Shown: one piece after another, positions 44,369 through 52,655 of the stretch
Layout: the number at the start of each line of letters is the position of its first letter
How positions within the stretch are numbered: the stretch's first letter is position 1
From: an uncultured Lachnospiraceae bacterium
Lineage (GTDB): Bacteria > Bacillota > Clostridia > Lachnospirales > Lachnospiraceae
Direction of reading: 5' to 3'
NCBI GenBank assembly: GCA_910578715.1
Contig: CAJTRL010000003.1
Coordinates: forward strand, 62,001-126,000
DNA length: 64,000 nt
Position numbers and translations under genes: made by a program
Notes under the pieces: generated by a model
The model's database searches: none
What the model saw: only the letters and a program-made list of their open reading frames with translations
Told to the model about the DNA's origin: nothing

Positions 44369-45439
44369 ATGATGAAAAAAAAGATGATGTTAGTGGCAGC
44401 GGTTACGCTGCTTGCGGGACTGTTGTCCGCCTGTGGGAAAGATACCGCGTATCTTAGCGGAATCAAGGCTTCCGATTATGTTACGCTCGGTGAGTATAAG
44501 GGTATCGAAGTGATACAGCCGGAACCGGAAGTGACGGATGAATATGTGGACAGCTATATCGAGTACCTTCGCACGCAGCGGACGGAGATGGTGGAAGTGA
44601 CGGACAGAAAGACGGTACAGGAAGGCGACACGGTCAATATTGATTATGCCGGATACCGCGACGGCGTGGCGTTTGACGGCGGTACGGCACAGGGAGCGGA
44701 CCTGACGATAGGCTCGGGAAGATTTATCGAAGGTTTTGAGGAAGGGCTGATAGGCGTTAATGTCGGCGATACGGTATCGCTTAATTTGTCTTTCCCGGCC
44801 GATTATGAGCCGAATCCCGATTTGGCGGGCGTGGCCGTTGTTTTTGAAGTGACGGTCAACAGCATTTCAGTGGCGGAGACGCCGGAGCTGACGGACGAAC
44901 TCGTAAAAGAATTTGGCATCGAGGAATGCAGTACGGTCGAGGAACTCCGCACCTATGTACATGATGCGTTTTATGCGGAAGCGGTCGGTCTGTATGAAGA
45001 TGCGGTGGCGAGCGATATTACCCAGGCGGTCATGGCAAACAGTATTTTCAGCGAGCCTCCGGAAAAAATGGTGGAGCGGTACAAGAATATGCTGTTAGAA
45101 TCCATGACGGCACAAGCGGCGTCTTATGGCGTGAATCTGGACACTTTTATGCTGAATTATTACGGCATGGATACGGATTCCTATATGGCTGTTTTCCAGG
45201 AAGACGCGACGACGATGGCGCAGCAGTATATTTTGTTCCAGGCGATTGCGGATGTGGAGGGCATAAGCCCGACGAAGGAAGAAGCCGCAAAGGCGATGGA
45301 AGAACAGGCAGCAGAATTTGGTTACGCATCGGTGGAGGAATTTAAAGAAGAAGTGGGAGAAGAAGTTTTCTATGAATATCTCGTATCGGAAAAGGCGATG
45401 GAGTTTTTGAAGAGCAACGCGGTGATAAAGGCGGAATAA
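44369..45439 (+). CDS. Trigger-factor/FKBP-type peptidyl-prolyl isomerase lipoprotein
   Basis: The protein is 356 residues. A lipoprotein signal peptide ends at LLSAC. An FKBP domain (about residues 75-160; GDTVNIDYAGYRDGVAFDGGTAQGADLTIGSG, FIEGFEEGLIGVNVGDT) precedes a helical C-terminal domain related to trigger factor (about 165-340). It is expected to assist folding of exported proteins at the outer face of the membrane. Two adjacent ATGs (44369, 44372) lie behind GAAAGG. A TGn-extended -10 (TGGTATATT, 44295-44303) is about 65 bases upstream. It precedes asnS but has its own leader. Confidence 0.88.
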   Translation: MMKKKMMLVAAVTLLAGLLSACGKDTAYLSGIKASDYVTLGEYKGIEVIQPEPEVTDEYVDSYIEYLRTQRTEMVEVTDRKTVQEGDTVNIDYAGYRDGVAFDGGTAQGADLTIGSGRFIEGFEEGLIGVNVGDTVSLNLSFPADYEPNPDLAGVAVVFEVTVNSISVAETPELTDELVKEFGIEECSTVEELRTYVHDAFYAEAVGLYEDAVASDITQAVMANSIFSEPPEKMVERYKNMLLESMTAQAASYGVNLDTFMLNYYGMDTDSYMAVFQEDATTMAQQYILFQAIADVEGISPTKEEAAKAMEEQAAEFGYASVEEFKEEVGEEVFYEYLVSEKAMEFLKSNAVIKAE

Positions 45440-45514
45440 TAGCCAAAGCACGGGCATTCTTCCGGCAGGGTAAAGAAACGGGCATATATTTTAGGAAAGA
45501 AAGGCGGAAATAAA

Positions 45515-46906
45515 ATGGATTTGACGGACATTAAGGAGTTATATCGTAACAGAGATGCTTATATCGATAAAGAAGTAACGGTAGGCGGATGGGTCAGGAG
45601 TATCAGGGATTCCAAAACCTTCGGTTTCATTGTTGTAAACGACGGTACTTTTTTTGAAACACTGCAGATTGTGTATGGCGACGGGCTCGATAATTTTGAG
45701 ACGATTTCCAGGCTGAATGTGGGTTCCGCTATTGTGGCGCGTGGAAAGATTGTGGCGACGCCCCAGGCGAAACAGCCTTTTGAGATGCAGGCGGAGGAAA
45801 TCCTTATCGAAGGCGCTTCCACAGCCGATTATCCGCTGCAGAAAAAGAGACACAGCTTCGAATATCTGCGGACGATTTCTCATTTAAGGCCCAGGACCAA
45901 TACTTTCCAGGCGGTTTTTCGCGTGCGTTCCCTGATTGCCTATGCGATTCACACCTTTTTCCAGGAGAGAGGGTTCGTTTATGTGCATACGCCGATTATT
46001 ACGAGCAGCGACTGTGAGGGCGCGGGTGAAATGTTCCAGGTGACGACGCTCGATATTGAGAACCTTCCGAGACAGGAAGACGGAAGCGTGGATTACAGTC
46101 AGGACTTTTTCGGCAAAAAAACCAGCCTGACGGTGAGCGGACAGCTGAATGTGGAGACTTACGCGTTTGCATTTAAAAATGTATATACTTTCGGCCCGAC
46201 ATTCCGGGCGGAAAATTCCAATACTACGAGACATGCGGCGGAATTCTGGATGATTGAGCCGGAAATCGCCTTTGCGGATTTGACGGACGACATGATGCTG
46301 GCGGAGGCGATGCTCAAACATGTTATCCGCTATGTGCTGGAAAACGCGCCGGAAGAGATGAATTTCTTTAACCAGTTCGTGGACAAGGGACTGATTGAGA
46401 GATTACAGCATGTGTTAAACTCCGATTTCGGCCATGTGACATACACGGAAGCGATAGAAATTCTGGAAAAGCACAATGATGAATTTGAATATAAAGTTTC
46501 CTGGGGATGCGATTTACAGACGGAGCATGAGCGGTATCTGACGGAAAAAGAGTTCAAAAAACCTGTTTTTGTGACGGATTATCCGAAGGAAATCAAAGCC
46601 TTTTATATGAAACTGAACGAGGACGGCAAAACCGTTGCGGCGATGGACTGCCTCGTTCCCGGCATTGGAGAGATTATCGGCGGGAGCCAGAGGGAGGACG
46701 ACCTCGAAACGCTTGAGCGTAAAATGGATGAGATGGGCCTGAACAAGGAGGATTATCAGTTCTATCTGGATTTGCGCAAATACGGCTCCGTAAGACATGC
46801 TGGATTCGGACTGGGATTCGAGCGGTGCGTGATGTATCTGACCGGAATGGGCAACATCAGAGACGTTGTTCCGTTCCCAAGAACGGTGAATAACTGCGAA
46901 TTATAA
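45515..46906 (+). CDS. asnS: Asparaginyl-tRNA synthetase
   Basis: AsnS charges tRNA-Asn; it is a class IIb synthetase. The protein is 463 residues. An N-terminal OB-fold anticodon-binding domain (about 15-105; [24 protein letters not shown]) is followed by the catalytic core with motif 2 [21 protein letters not shown] and motif 3 [32 protein letters not shown] is the AsnRS-type linker. Length is normal. It is followed 44 bases later by the NlpC/P60 gene. Confidence 0.96.
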   Translation: MDLTDIKELYRNRDAYIDKEVTVGGWVRSIRDSKTFGFIVVNDGTFFETLQIVYGDGLDNFETISRLNVGSAIVARGKIVATPQAKQPFEMQAEEILIEGASTADYPLQKKRHSFEYLRTISHLRPRTNTFQAVFRVRSLIAYAIHTFFQERGFVYVHTPIITSSDCEGAGEMFQVTTLDIENLPRQEDGSVDYSQDFFGKKTSLTVSGQLNVETYAFAFKNVYTFGPTFRAENSNTTRHAAEFWMIEPEIAFADLTDDMMLAEAMLKHVIRYVLENAPEEMNFFNQFVDKGLIERLQHVLNSDFGHVTYTEAIEILEKHNDEFEYKVSWGCDLQTEHERYLTEKEFKKPVFVTDYPKEIKAFYMKLNEDGKTVAAMDCLVPGIGEIIGGSQREDDLETLERKMDEMGLNKEDYQFYLDLRKYGSVRHAGFGLGFERCVMYLTGMGNIRDVVPFPRTVNNCEL

Positions 46907-46930
46907 AATGCGGGAAAACTTGCTGGCTGA

Positions 46931-46950
46931 GAGAAAGGCATGGTCATTTG
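46931..46950 (+). promoter_or_regulatory. Recurrent leader motif before the NlpC/P60 gene
   Basis: GAGAAAGGCATGGTCATTTG directly precedes ATG 46951. Nearly the same leader occurs before the Agr-like regulator (55323-55341) and, on the minus strand, before the second GH42 gene (63008-63030). The internal ATG opens a three-codon frame whose TGA overlaps the real ATG. The distance from AAAGG to the annotated start is unusually long. Confidence 0.45.
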
Positions 46951-48228
46951 ATGACAGGCAATTATACACAGGTGAGAAAAAAGTTTATGAGATTTGCGGG
47001 CGTGGCGATGGTTCTGACGCTCATTTCGGCGGCTGTTGAGCCCGTCTATGCCACGACCATTTCCGAACTGCAGCAGCAGGTGGAGGAAAACGAGCAGCAG
47101 CTTGGAAGCATCAATCAGCAGATATCCGATTATAAAGGAGCGCAGGCCGATATCGGAAGCGAAATCGAAGAGCTGGATGCGGAAATGGTGAGTCTTCTGA
47201 CGGATATTAATCTGATAAAGGAAGCCATTCAGGAAAAAGAAGAGGAAATTGCGGTAACACAGGCGGACTATGAAACGGCCGTTGCGGTCAAGGATGAGCA
47301 GTACGAGACCATGAAAATCCGTATCAAGTTCATGTATGAACAGGGAGATATTTCCTATTTACAGCTTTTTACGGAATCCATGAATGTCGGCGATATGCTC
47401 AATAAGGCCGAGTATGTGGAAAAGGTCTATGAATATGACAGAAAACTTCTGACCGAATATCAGGAGACGGTGGAACAGGTGGCCGCCCTTCAGGATAAGC
47501 TGGAGGAGGAAAAATCCGAACTCCAGACTTCCCAGTACGAACTGGAAGACGAAGAGGCTTATCTGGAAGAAGTGCTTGCGCAGAAAAAAGAAGAGTACGA
47601 GAATTATACTGTTATGCTTGCCCAGGCCAAACAGCAGGCGGCGGCTTATACGACGAAAATCAAACAGGAGACCGCCCAAATCAAGCAGCTGGAGGAAGAA
47701 GAGCGGAAACGGAGAGAAGAAGAGGAGCGGAAGAGAAAAGAGGAAGAAGAGAGGAGAAAGGCGGAACAGGAGCAGCTTCTTGCGCAGCAGGGACAGACAG
47801 GGGAAGGACAGAGCAGTGCGGAGAGTAATTCGGAAAACGGCTCCGGTTCTTCCCAGGAGAAGCCTTCTTCCTCCTCATCAGGAAGCGCCAAAGGCCAGGA
47901 AATTGCAAATTTTGCCTGTCAGTATGTGGGATATCCTTATGTGGCGGGCGGCACCAGCCTGACGAACGGGGCGGACTGTTCCGGCTTTGTCATGTCGGTG
48001 TATAAGAATTTCGGCTATTCCCTTCCGAGAAGCTCCTATGCGCAGTCCAGCGTGGGAAAGAGCGTTTCCTATGCGGAGGCGCAGCCGGGAGACATTATTT
48101 ATTATGGCGGTCATGTTGCGATTTATATCGGAAACGGCCGGATTGTACATGCCAGCACGGAGCGGACGGGCATTAAAACGGAGTCGGCGACCTACCGGAG
48201 CATTATTACCATTCGGAGAATCATATAA
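46951..48228 (+). CDS. Secreted NlpC/P60 cell-wall hydrolase with coiled coil
   Basis: The protein is 425 residues. A signal peptide (about 1-35, ending VYA) is followed by a long coiled coil (about 40-265, ending in an EEERKRREEEERKRKEEEE-type run), a Ser/Gly linker, and a C-terminal NlpC/P60 domain (about 305-425). The catalytic Cys is C343 (GADCSGF), with His in YYGGHVAIYIG and a third polar residue in IVHAS. The coiled coil resembles PcsB/CwlO-type hydrolases that are controlled by FtsEX. It probably cleaves D-Glu-diamino-acid bonds during growth or division. The gene's last codons are part of a 33-bp tandem repeat. Confidence 0.9.
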   Translation: MTGNYTQVRKKFMRFAGVAMVLTLISAAVEPVYATTISELQQQVEENEQQLGSINQQISDYKGAQADIGSEIEELDAEMVSLLTDINLIKEAIQEKEEEIAVTQADYETAVAVKDEQYETMKIRIKFMYEQGDISYLQLFTESMNVGDMLNKAEYVEKVYEYDRKLLTEYQETVEQVAALQDKLEEEKSELQTSQYELEDEEAYLEEVLAQKKEEYENYTVMLAQAKQQAAAYTTKIKQETAQIKQLEEEERKRREEEERKRKEEEERRKAEQEQLLAQQGQTGEGQSSAESNSENGSGSSQEKPSSSSSGSAKGQEIANFACQYVGYPYVAGGTSLTNGADCSGFVMSVYKNFGYSLPRSSYAQSSVGKSVSYAEAQPGDIIYYGGHVAIYIGNGRIVHASTERTGIKTESATYRSIITIRRII

Positions 48229-48298
48229 AGGTATGCCATTATCAATCGGAGAATCATATAAAGGTGCGCCATTGCCATTTGGAGAAAACGGTGCGCCG
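48213..48298 (+). repeat. 33-bp tandem repeat spanning the NlpC/P60 stop codon
   Basis: Units starting TCGGAGAATCATATAAAGGT occur at 48213 and 48246, with a degenerate third (TTGGAGAAAACGGTGCGCC) from 48279. The first includes the end of the coding sequence and the stop codon, so the DNA just after the gene duplicates its 3' end. Confidence 0.85.
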
Positions 48299-48335
48299 GG
48301 GTGACGGTACGGCCGGGCGGAAGGAATAGCAGGGA

Positions 48336-49418
48336 ATGAACAAGATACTCATGGTCATCATGGCGGCAGGAGCGGCAGCGGGCGGCATTGACCGGATATT
48401 GGGAAACAGGCGGGGATATGGCGCGAAATTTGAAGAAGGATTTCAACTGCTTGGAAATACGGCACTGTCTATGGTGGGAATGATTTGTCTCGCTCCGGTG
48501 CTCGCGGATATTCTTGGAAAAATCATTATCCCTTTTTACAGATTCATCGGCGTTGACCCAGGGATGTTCGGAAGCCTTCTGGCGATTGATATGGGAGGAT
48601 ATCAGCTGGCGAAAGAATTGGCCGATGATTCTCTGATTGGAAGCTATGCCGGAATTGTGGCGGCTTCGATTTTTGGCTGTACGGTGGTTTTTACCATTCC
48701 GGTGGGGATGGGAATGATTCGGGAAGAAGACAGGGACTGTTTTGCCAGAGGAATCATGACGGGGCTGGCCGCGATTCCGGTGGGATTCATGGCAGGAGGC
48801 CTGCTGGCCGGGATTCCGGTTCCGGTGTGCCTGTGGCAGAATCTGCCGGTATTCGTTTTTGCGTTATTGATTTTCATCGGTTTATGGAAGAAGCCGGAGC
48901 GGATGATTCGCGGATTCTGTATTCTGGCAAAGGGAATCCGCTGTGTCATTACCGTTGGCCTGGTACTGGGAGCCGTGGAATATCTGTGTGGGTTCCGGGC
49001 GCTGTCGGGTATGACGCCTGTCATGGAAGCGATGGAAATTGTTTCCGCAATCGGCATTGTAATGCTCGGAAGCCTTCCCGTCGTGGAATTTCTCAGACGC
49101 ATTCTGCAGAAACCTTTTCATAAACTTGGAAAATGTATCGGAATAAATGATGCCGGGGTGACAGGGCTGCTGGTGGGAGCAGTAAGTGCGATTCCGGCGA
49201 TTTCCATGTACCGGGATATGGACGAACGGGGAAAAACGGTCAATGCTGCTTTTCTGGTAAGCGCGGCGAGTATGCTGTCCGCCCATATGGGATTTACGCT
49301 GGGGACGGAGCCGGAATTTCTGGGCGCTTTAATTGGGGCGAAGATGAGCGGCGGCGCGGCGGCGGTTCTGCTGGCGCTTGCGATGAGCGGCGGAAAGCAG
49401 AAACGGACTGAAAAGTGA
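48336..49418 (+). CDS. eutH: EutH-family ethanolamine permease
   Basis: The protein is 360 residues with about ten membrane segments. Family features include the early GAAAGGIDRILGNRRGYGAKFEEGF and FYRFIGVDPGMFGSLLAIDMGGYQLA, and a late SAHMGFTLGTEPEFLGALIGAKMSGG. EutH carries ethanolamine into the cell. No other eut gene (EutABC, microcompartment shell) occurs within the window, so it is an orphan here. It starts with ATG 48336 after GGAAGGA and stands between the NlpC/P60 gene and a two-component system. Confidence 0.88.
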   Translation: MNKILMVIMAAGAAAGGIDRILGNRRGYGAKFEEGFQLLGNTALSMVGMICLAPVLADILGKIIIPFYRFIGVDPGMFGSLLAIDMGGYQLAKELADDSLIGSYAGIVAASIFGCTVVFTIPVGMGMIREEDRDCFARGIMTGLAAIPVGFMAGGLLAGIPVPVCLWQNLPVFVFALLIFIGLWKKPERMIRGFCILAKGIRCVITVGLVLGAVEYLCGFRALSGMTPVMEAMEIVSAIGIVMLGSLPVVEFLRRILQKPFHKLGKCIGINDAGVTGLLVGAVSAIPAISMYRDMDERGKTVNAAFLVSAASMLSAHMGFTLGTEPEFLGALIGAKMSGGAAAVLLALAMSGGKQKRTEK

Positions 49419-49429
49419 GAAGGTAAATG

Positions 49430-49485
49430 GGGAGGTCTGAGAATACATACGGGAAGGCCTGAAAATGTAAACGGGAGGTCTGAAG
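49430..49485 (+). repeat. 21-22 bp tandem repeat containing the regulator's ribosome site
   Basis: GGGAGGTCTGA-type units start at 49430, 49451 and 49473. The last contains the GGGAGG that serves ATG 49486. The eutH stop lies just before the array. Confidence 0.75.
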
Positions 49486-50619
49486 ATGCGGATATCAGGT
49501 GATGACGATGCGAAGGAGCGTGCCCGTCTTTCCGGACAGGCGGAACAGGGATTTATACTGGAAAGCCGGGAAGGCATTGCCGGCCTTTCTTTTGCAAACC
49601 TTGAATCTGTGGAAGTTATCAATAAAACGGTGATTTTTCGTCTGACGGACGGAACGGTGTATGAGGCTGTTGCCGCGCTGGCGGATTTTGAAGAGATGCT
49701 TTTATCGAGGCCGGATTTTTTTAAGACACATCGTTCTTATATCGTGAATCTGGGCTGTGTCCGGAAAATCAGCGGCAGCTGCGTGGAAACGGAAAGCGGC
49801 TGTAAGATTCCGCTGTCGAGACAACGGCGCAGTCAGGCGCGGAACGCTTACATACAGTTTGTGCGGCGGACGGAGGAAAGCGGAACTGCATCCGGCGGAG
49901 GAAAAACAGAATCCAGCGAAAAGCCGGAGCGCTCTGAAGGCCCGTGGAATATCCTGTTTGTGGATGATGAACCGGATGAGCGTGTTCTTTGGACGGACGT
50001 GCTGCGGCAGCATGGCTGTATGGTGCGGCAGGCGGCGGACTGTGGGGAAGTGTTCCGGCTTCTGGAGGAGGCAGTCTATGACTGTATTCTGCTGGATGTT
50101 ATGATTCCCGGAGAAAATGGGTTTTCCATCTGTGAGAAGATTCGCGGCATGGTGAATACCCCCGTTATTTTTTTGAGCAGTCTGACGGAAGCGGATAAGC
50201 AGCTGAAAGGATTTGAGGCCGGAGGTATCGATTATATTACCAAGAACACGCCGGCGGAGCTTTTCTGGGCAAAAGTGGAAACCCGTATCAGGCTGTCGGA
50301 GTCCGGGCGGACCCAGTTCTGCTATGGCGCGCTTCTCCTGGATTTGGCGGGACGCAGGGCGCTGATGGAAGAAAAGGAACTGCCGCTGACGCCGGCGGAA
50401 TTTGATTTGTTGCAGCGGCTTTCGGAACAGGCGGGGCATATTTTTACGCCGGAGGAGCTTTTTGGCATAGTCTGGGGCGGTATGCCCTGGGATGGCGGCC
50501 AGCTGGTGCAGACGCATATGTCCAGGCTCCGGCGGAAGCTGGAAAAGGCGTATGATGGACATTGTTTTATCGAAACCGTCTGGGGACAGGGCTACCGGTT
50601 TGTGCCGGAGAAGGAATGA
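49486..50619 (+). CDS. LytTR-REC-winged-helix response regulator
   Basis: The protein is 377 residues with three domains in an unusual order. Residues about 24-127 are a LytTR DNA-binding domain (VEVINKTVIFRLTDG, FFKTHRSYIVNLGCVRKI, IPLSRQRR). Residues 154-268 are a receiver with acidic pair D160/D161, phospho-acceptor D204 (ILLDVMIPGENGF), S231 and K253. Residues 275-375 are an OmpR/PhoB winged helix (LTPAEFDLLQRL, QTHMSRLRRKLE, ETVWGQGYRF). Thus one protein carries two different DNA-binding domains around one receiver. ATG 49486 has GGGAGG at good spacing. It is followed by its probable kinase at 50713. The stop lies inside another tandem repeat. Confidence 0.9.
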   Translation: MRISGDDDAKERARLSGQAEQGFILESREGIAGLSFANLESVEVINKTVIFRLTDGTVYEAVAALADFEEMLLSRPDFFKTHRSYIVNLGCVRKISGSCVETESGCKIPLSRQRRSQARNAYIQFVRRTEESGTASGGGKTESSEKPERSEGPWNILFVDDEPDERVLWTDVLRQHGCMVRQAADCGEVFRLLEEAVYDCILLDVMIPGENGFSICEKIRGMVNTPVIFLSSLTEADKQLKGFEAGGIDYITKNTPAELFWAKVETRIRLSESGRTQFCYGALLLDLAGRRALMEEKELPLTPAEFDLLQRLSEQAGHIFTPEELFGIVWGGMPWDGGQLVQTHMSRLRRKLEKAYDGHCFIETVWGQGYRFVPEKE

Positions 50620-50700
50620 TGTTTCAGGGAAAAACGAGGTGCCGGATAGGGAATGATGTTTCAGGAAAAACGGTATGCCGGATAGGAAATGATATTCGGA
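50613..50700 (+). repeat. 36-37 bp tandem repeat spanning the regulator stop codon
   Basis: Units beginning GGAATGATGTTTCAGG start at 50613 and 50650, with a diverged third from about 50686. The first overlaps the last codon and stop of the LytTR-REC-wHTH gene, and the last runs up to the kinase ribosome site. Confidence 0.85.
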
Positions 50701-50712
50701 GAAAGGACGCGC

Positions 50713-52641
50713 ATGGGAAAGCAAAAAGTCTGGTGGCAGTTTTTGATTGTCCTGACCGCTCTGGCGGTCTTTTTTACTTTGCTTTTTTATGTGGATAACA
50801 AATATCAGACGCCGCCGCCTTATGGAAAATCGGGCGTTATAACGCTGTGCGGGGAAGATTTGGAGCGGAGTACGCCGGTGTATCTGATAGACGGCTGGCT
50901 GCTTACGGATGAGAGGGTAACGGACAAGCCCACTTATATCGGTGAATTTTCCAGCCTTCAGCGGGGAAATCTGTCGAATCCGCCGCATGGGAAGGCACGT
51001 TATCGGATGACTTTGCGATATGAAGGCGCGCCGCAGATTGTGTCGGTGGATTTTCAACAGCTTGCCTTTGAATATGTTCTTTTTCTGGATGAAATGCGGC
51101 TGGCAGAAGGAAAAGGAAACGGCCGGATTACCTTTTTGCTGACGGAAGGGGAGCATGTTCTGACGGTGGAAACCTCGTCAGAAACAGGGTATTACAGCGG
51201 CATGTATTTTCCTCCCGCGCTGGGTACGGAGGAGATGCTTTCGAGACTGGCCGATATACGGAGCTTTTCCTATGCGCTGGCCGTTCTTGTTCCGCTGACG
51301 CTGGCGGTATTTACCTTTTTTATGTGGCGGACGGGTGGGAGTCTCATTCATTGTTTCGGGACGCTGTGCTGCTGTTATGCGCTCTATATGTTCCGGCATT
51401 TTGTGTATCTTTTTTCCATGCCCGTAGCAGAGTATTGGTTTCTGGTACAGAGTCTGGCGTTGTATTGTCTGTGTTATTGTGTGGTGCGGCTCACAGCCCT
51501 GGCTTCCGAAAACGGTGCAGGTAGAGCGTGGCGGTGGATAAAACTGATATTGCTGGTATTGCCGGTATGTATGACGGCGCTTGCGGCGGCCATTCCGGCA
51601 TTGTCATGGGCGGTCTGGCTGCATGGAAAGCTGACCGACAGTTATTATGCTTTTACGTTTGGAAGCGCGGTATTTTTTGCCGCAAGAGGTGTCGCCGCGC
51701 AAAGCCCGGAAAATCGGTATATGCTGGCGGGAAGCTCTGTGTTCGGAGCGGGAATGATGATGAACCTGTTTTTTTCTAACCGTTTTGAGCCGATTCGTTT
51801 TTTCTGGCAGTTTGAATGGTGCGGCCTTTTGCTCGTTTTATTATTCGGCGCGATGATGGTGACGCGAGGCTGTCGGATTCTGCGGGAAAATGATGCGCTC
51901 AACAATCATCTGGAAGAACAGGTAAGAAAGCGCACGGCGGAGGTGACGCAGCTTTTGGAGGAGCGGAAGGCATTTTTTTCCGATATGGCGCACGATTTGA
52001 AGGCACCGGTATTTGCTACCCAGTCCTTTATCGAGGCCATTCGCAGAAGCGGCGTCGGAGTGGATATGGAGTTACAGGGGTATCTTGACCAGGCGGAAGC
52101 CAGGCAGCGGGAAATGGCCCGGCGTTTACAGGGACTTTCCAGCATCAACGAACTGGACAGAATAAAGGGGGAGATGGTTCGGATATCGCTTCGGGAAACG
52201 CTTTTAGAGATTTATGCCATTCATCGGGGAGAAGCGGAGGTCCGGTCGGTACATCTTTCCGTGGAGCCGCCGGAGCCGGATGTCTTTCTGACGGCGCAGC
52301 CCGAAAAGCTGAATATTCTTTTTGAAAATCTTCTGTATAATGCGCTGAAGGCGACGCCCGGCAATGGAAGCATAACGATATCCGCCCGGACCGAGGACGG
52401 TGAGATTCGGGTAACCGTTAAAGATACCGGATGCGGGATTCCGGCGGAGGAACTGCCATATGTCTTCCAGCGGTTTTATGTCGGCGCAGATAACCGGGAA
52501 ACGGGAACCGGACTGGGGCTGTATATTGCGCAAAGCATCGTGGCCGAAATGGGCGGAACCATCAGCGTGCAGTCCACCGTGGGAAAGGGAACGGCATTTA
52601 CGATGTATTTCCCGCAGAATGCCGAAGCACCCCGGCACTGA
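50713..52641 (+). CDS. 7TM sensor histidine kinase
   Basis: The protein is 642 residues. An N-terminal membrane segment (about 9-27) is followed by an extracellular jelly-roll-like region (about 40-175), about seven membrane segments (about 180-390; 7TMR-DISM-like), a short coiled coil, HisKA with phospho-acceptor H427 (SDMAHDLKAPVFATQ), and an ATPase domain with N box NLLYNALKATPG, G1 DTGCGIPAEELPYVFQRFY and G2 GTGLGLYIAQSIV. It partners the LytTR-REC-wHTH regulator directly upstream. ATG 50713 with AGAAAGGA is preferred to 50689, which lies within the tandem repeat. The ligand is probably a small extracellular molecule or carbohydrate, inferred from the DISM layout. Confidence 0.9.
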   Translation: MGKQKVWWQFLIVLTALAVFFTLLFYVDNKYQTPPPYGKSGVITLCGEDLERSTPVYLIDGWLLTDERVTDKPTYIGEFSSLQRGNLSNPPHGKARYRMTLRYEGAPQIVSVDFQQLAFEYVLFLDEMRLAEGKGNGRITFLLTEGEHVLTVETSSETGYYSGMYFPPALGTEEMLSRLADIRSFSYALAVLVPLTLAVFTFFMWRTGGSLIHCFGTLCCCYALYMFRHFVYLFSMPVAEYWFLVQSLALYCLCYCVVRLTALASENGAGRAWRWIKLILLVLPVCMTALAAAIPALSWAVWLHGKLTDSYYAFTFGSAVFFAARGVAAQSPENRYMLAGSSVFGAGMMMNLFFSNRFEPIRFFWQFEWCGLLLVLLFGAMMVTRGCRILRENDALNNHLEEQVRKRTAEVTQLLEERKAFFSDMAHDLKAPVFATQSFIEAIRRSGVGVDMELQGYLDQAEARQREMARRLQGLSSINELDRIKGEMVRISLRETLLEIYAIHRGEAEVRSVHLSVEPPEPDVFLTAQPEKLNILFENLLYNALKATPGNGSITISARTEDGEIRVTVKDTGCGIPAEELPYVFQRFYVGADNRETGTGLGLYIAQSIVAEMGGTISVQSTVGKGTAFTMYFPQNAEAPRH

Positions 52642-52655
52642 CCGTCCAATCCCCA

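Noticed and set aside
49702..51156. A 484-codon open frame on the minus strand over the LytTR-REC-wHTH and kinase genes
   Set aside because: It is antisense to two genes with clear domains, is rich in His, Arg, Phe and Pro as expected of a shadow frame in GC-rich codons, and has no ribosome site.
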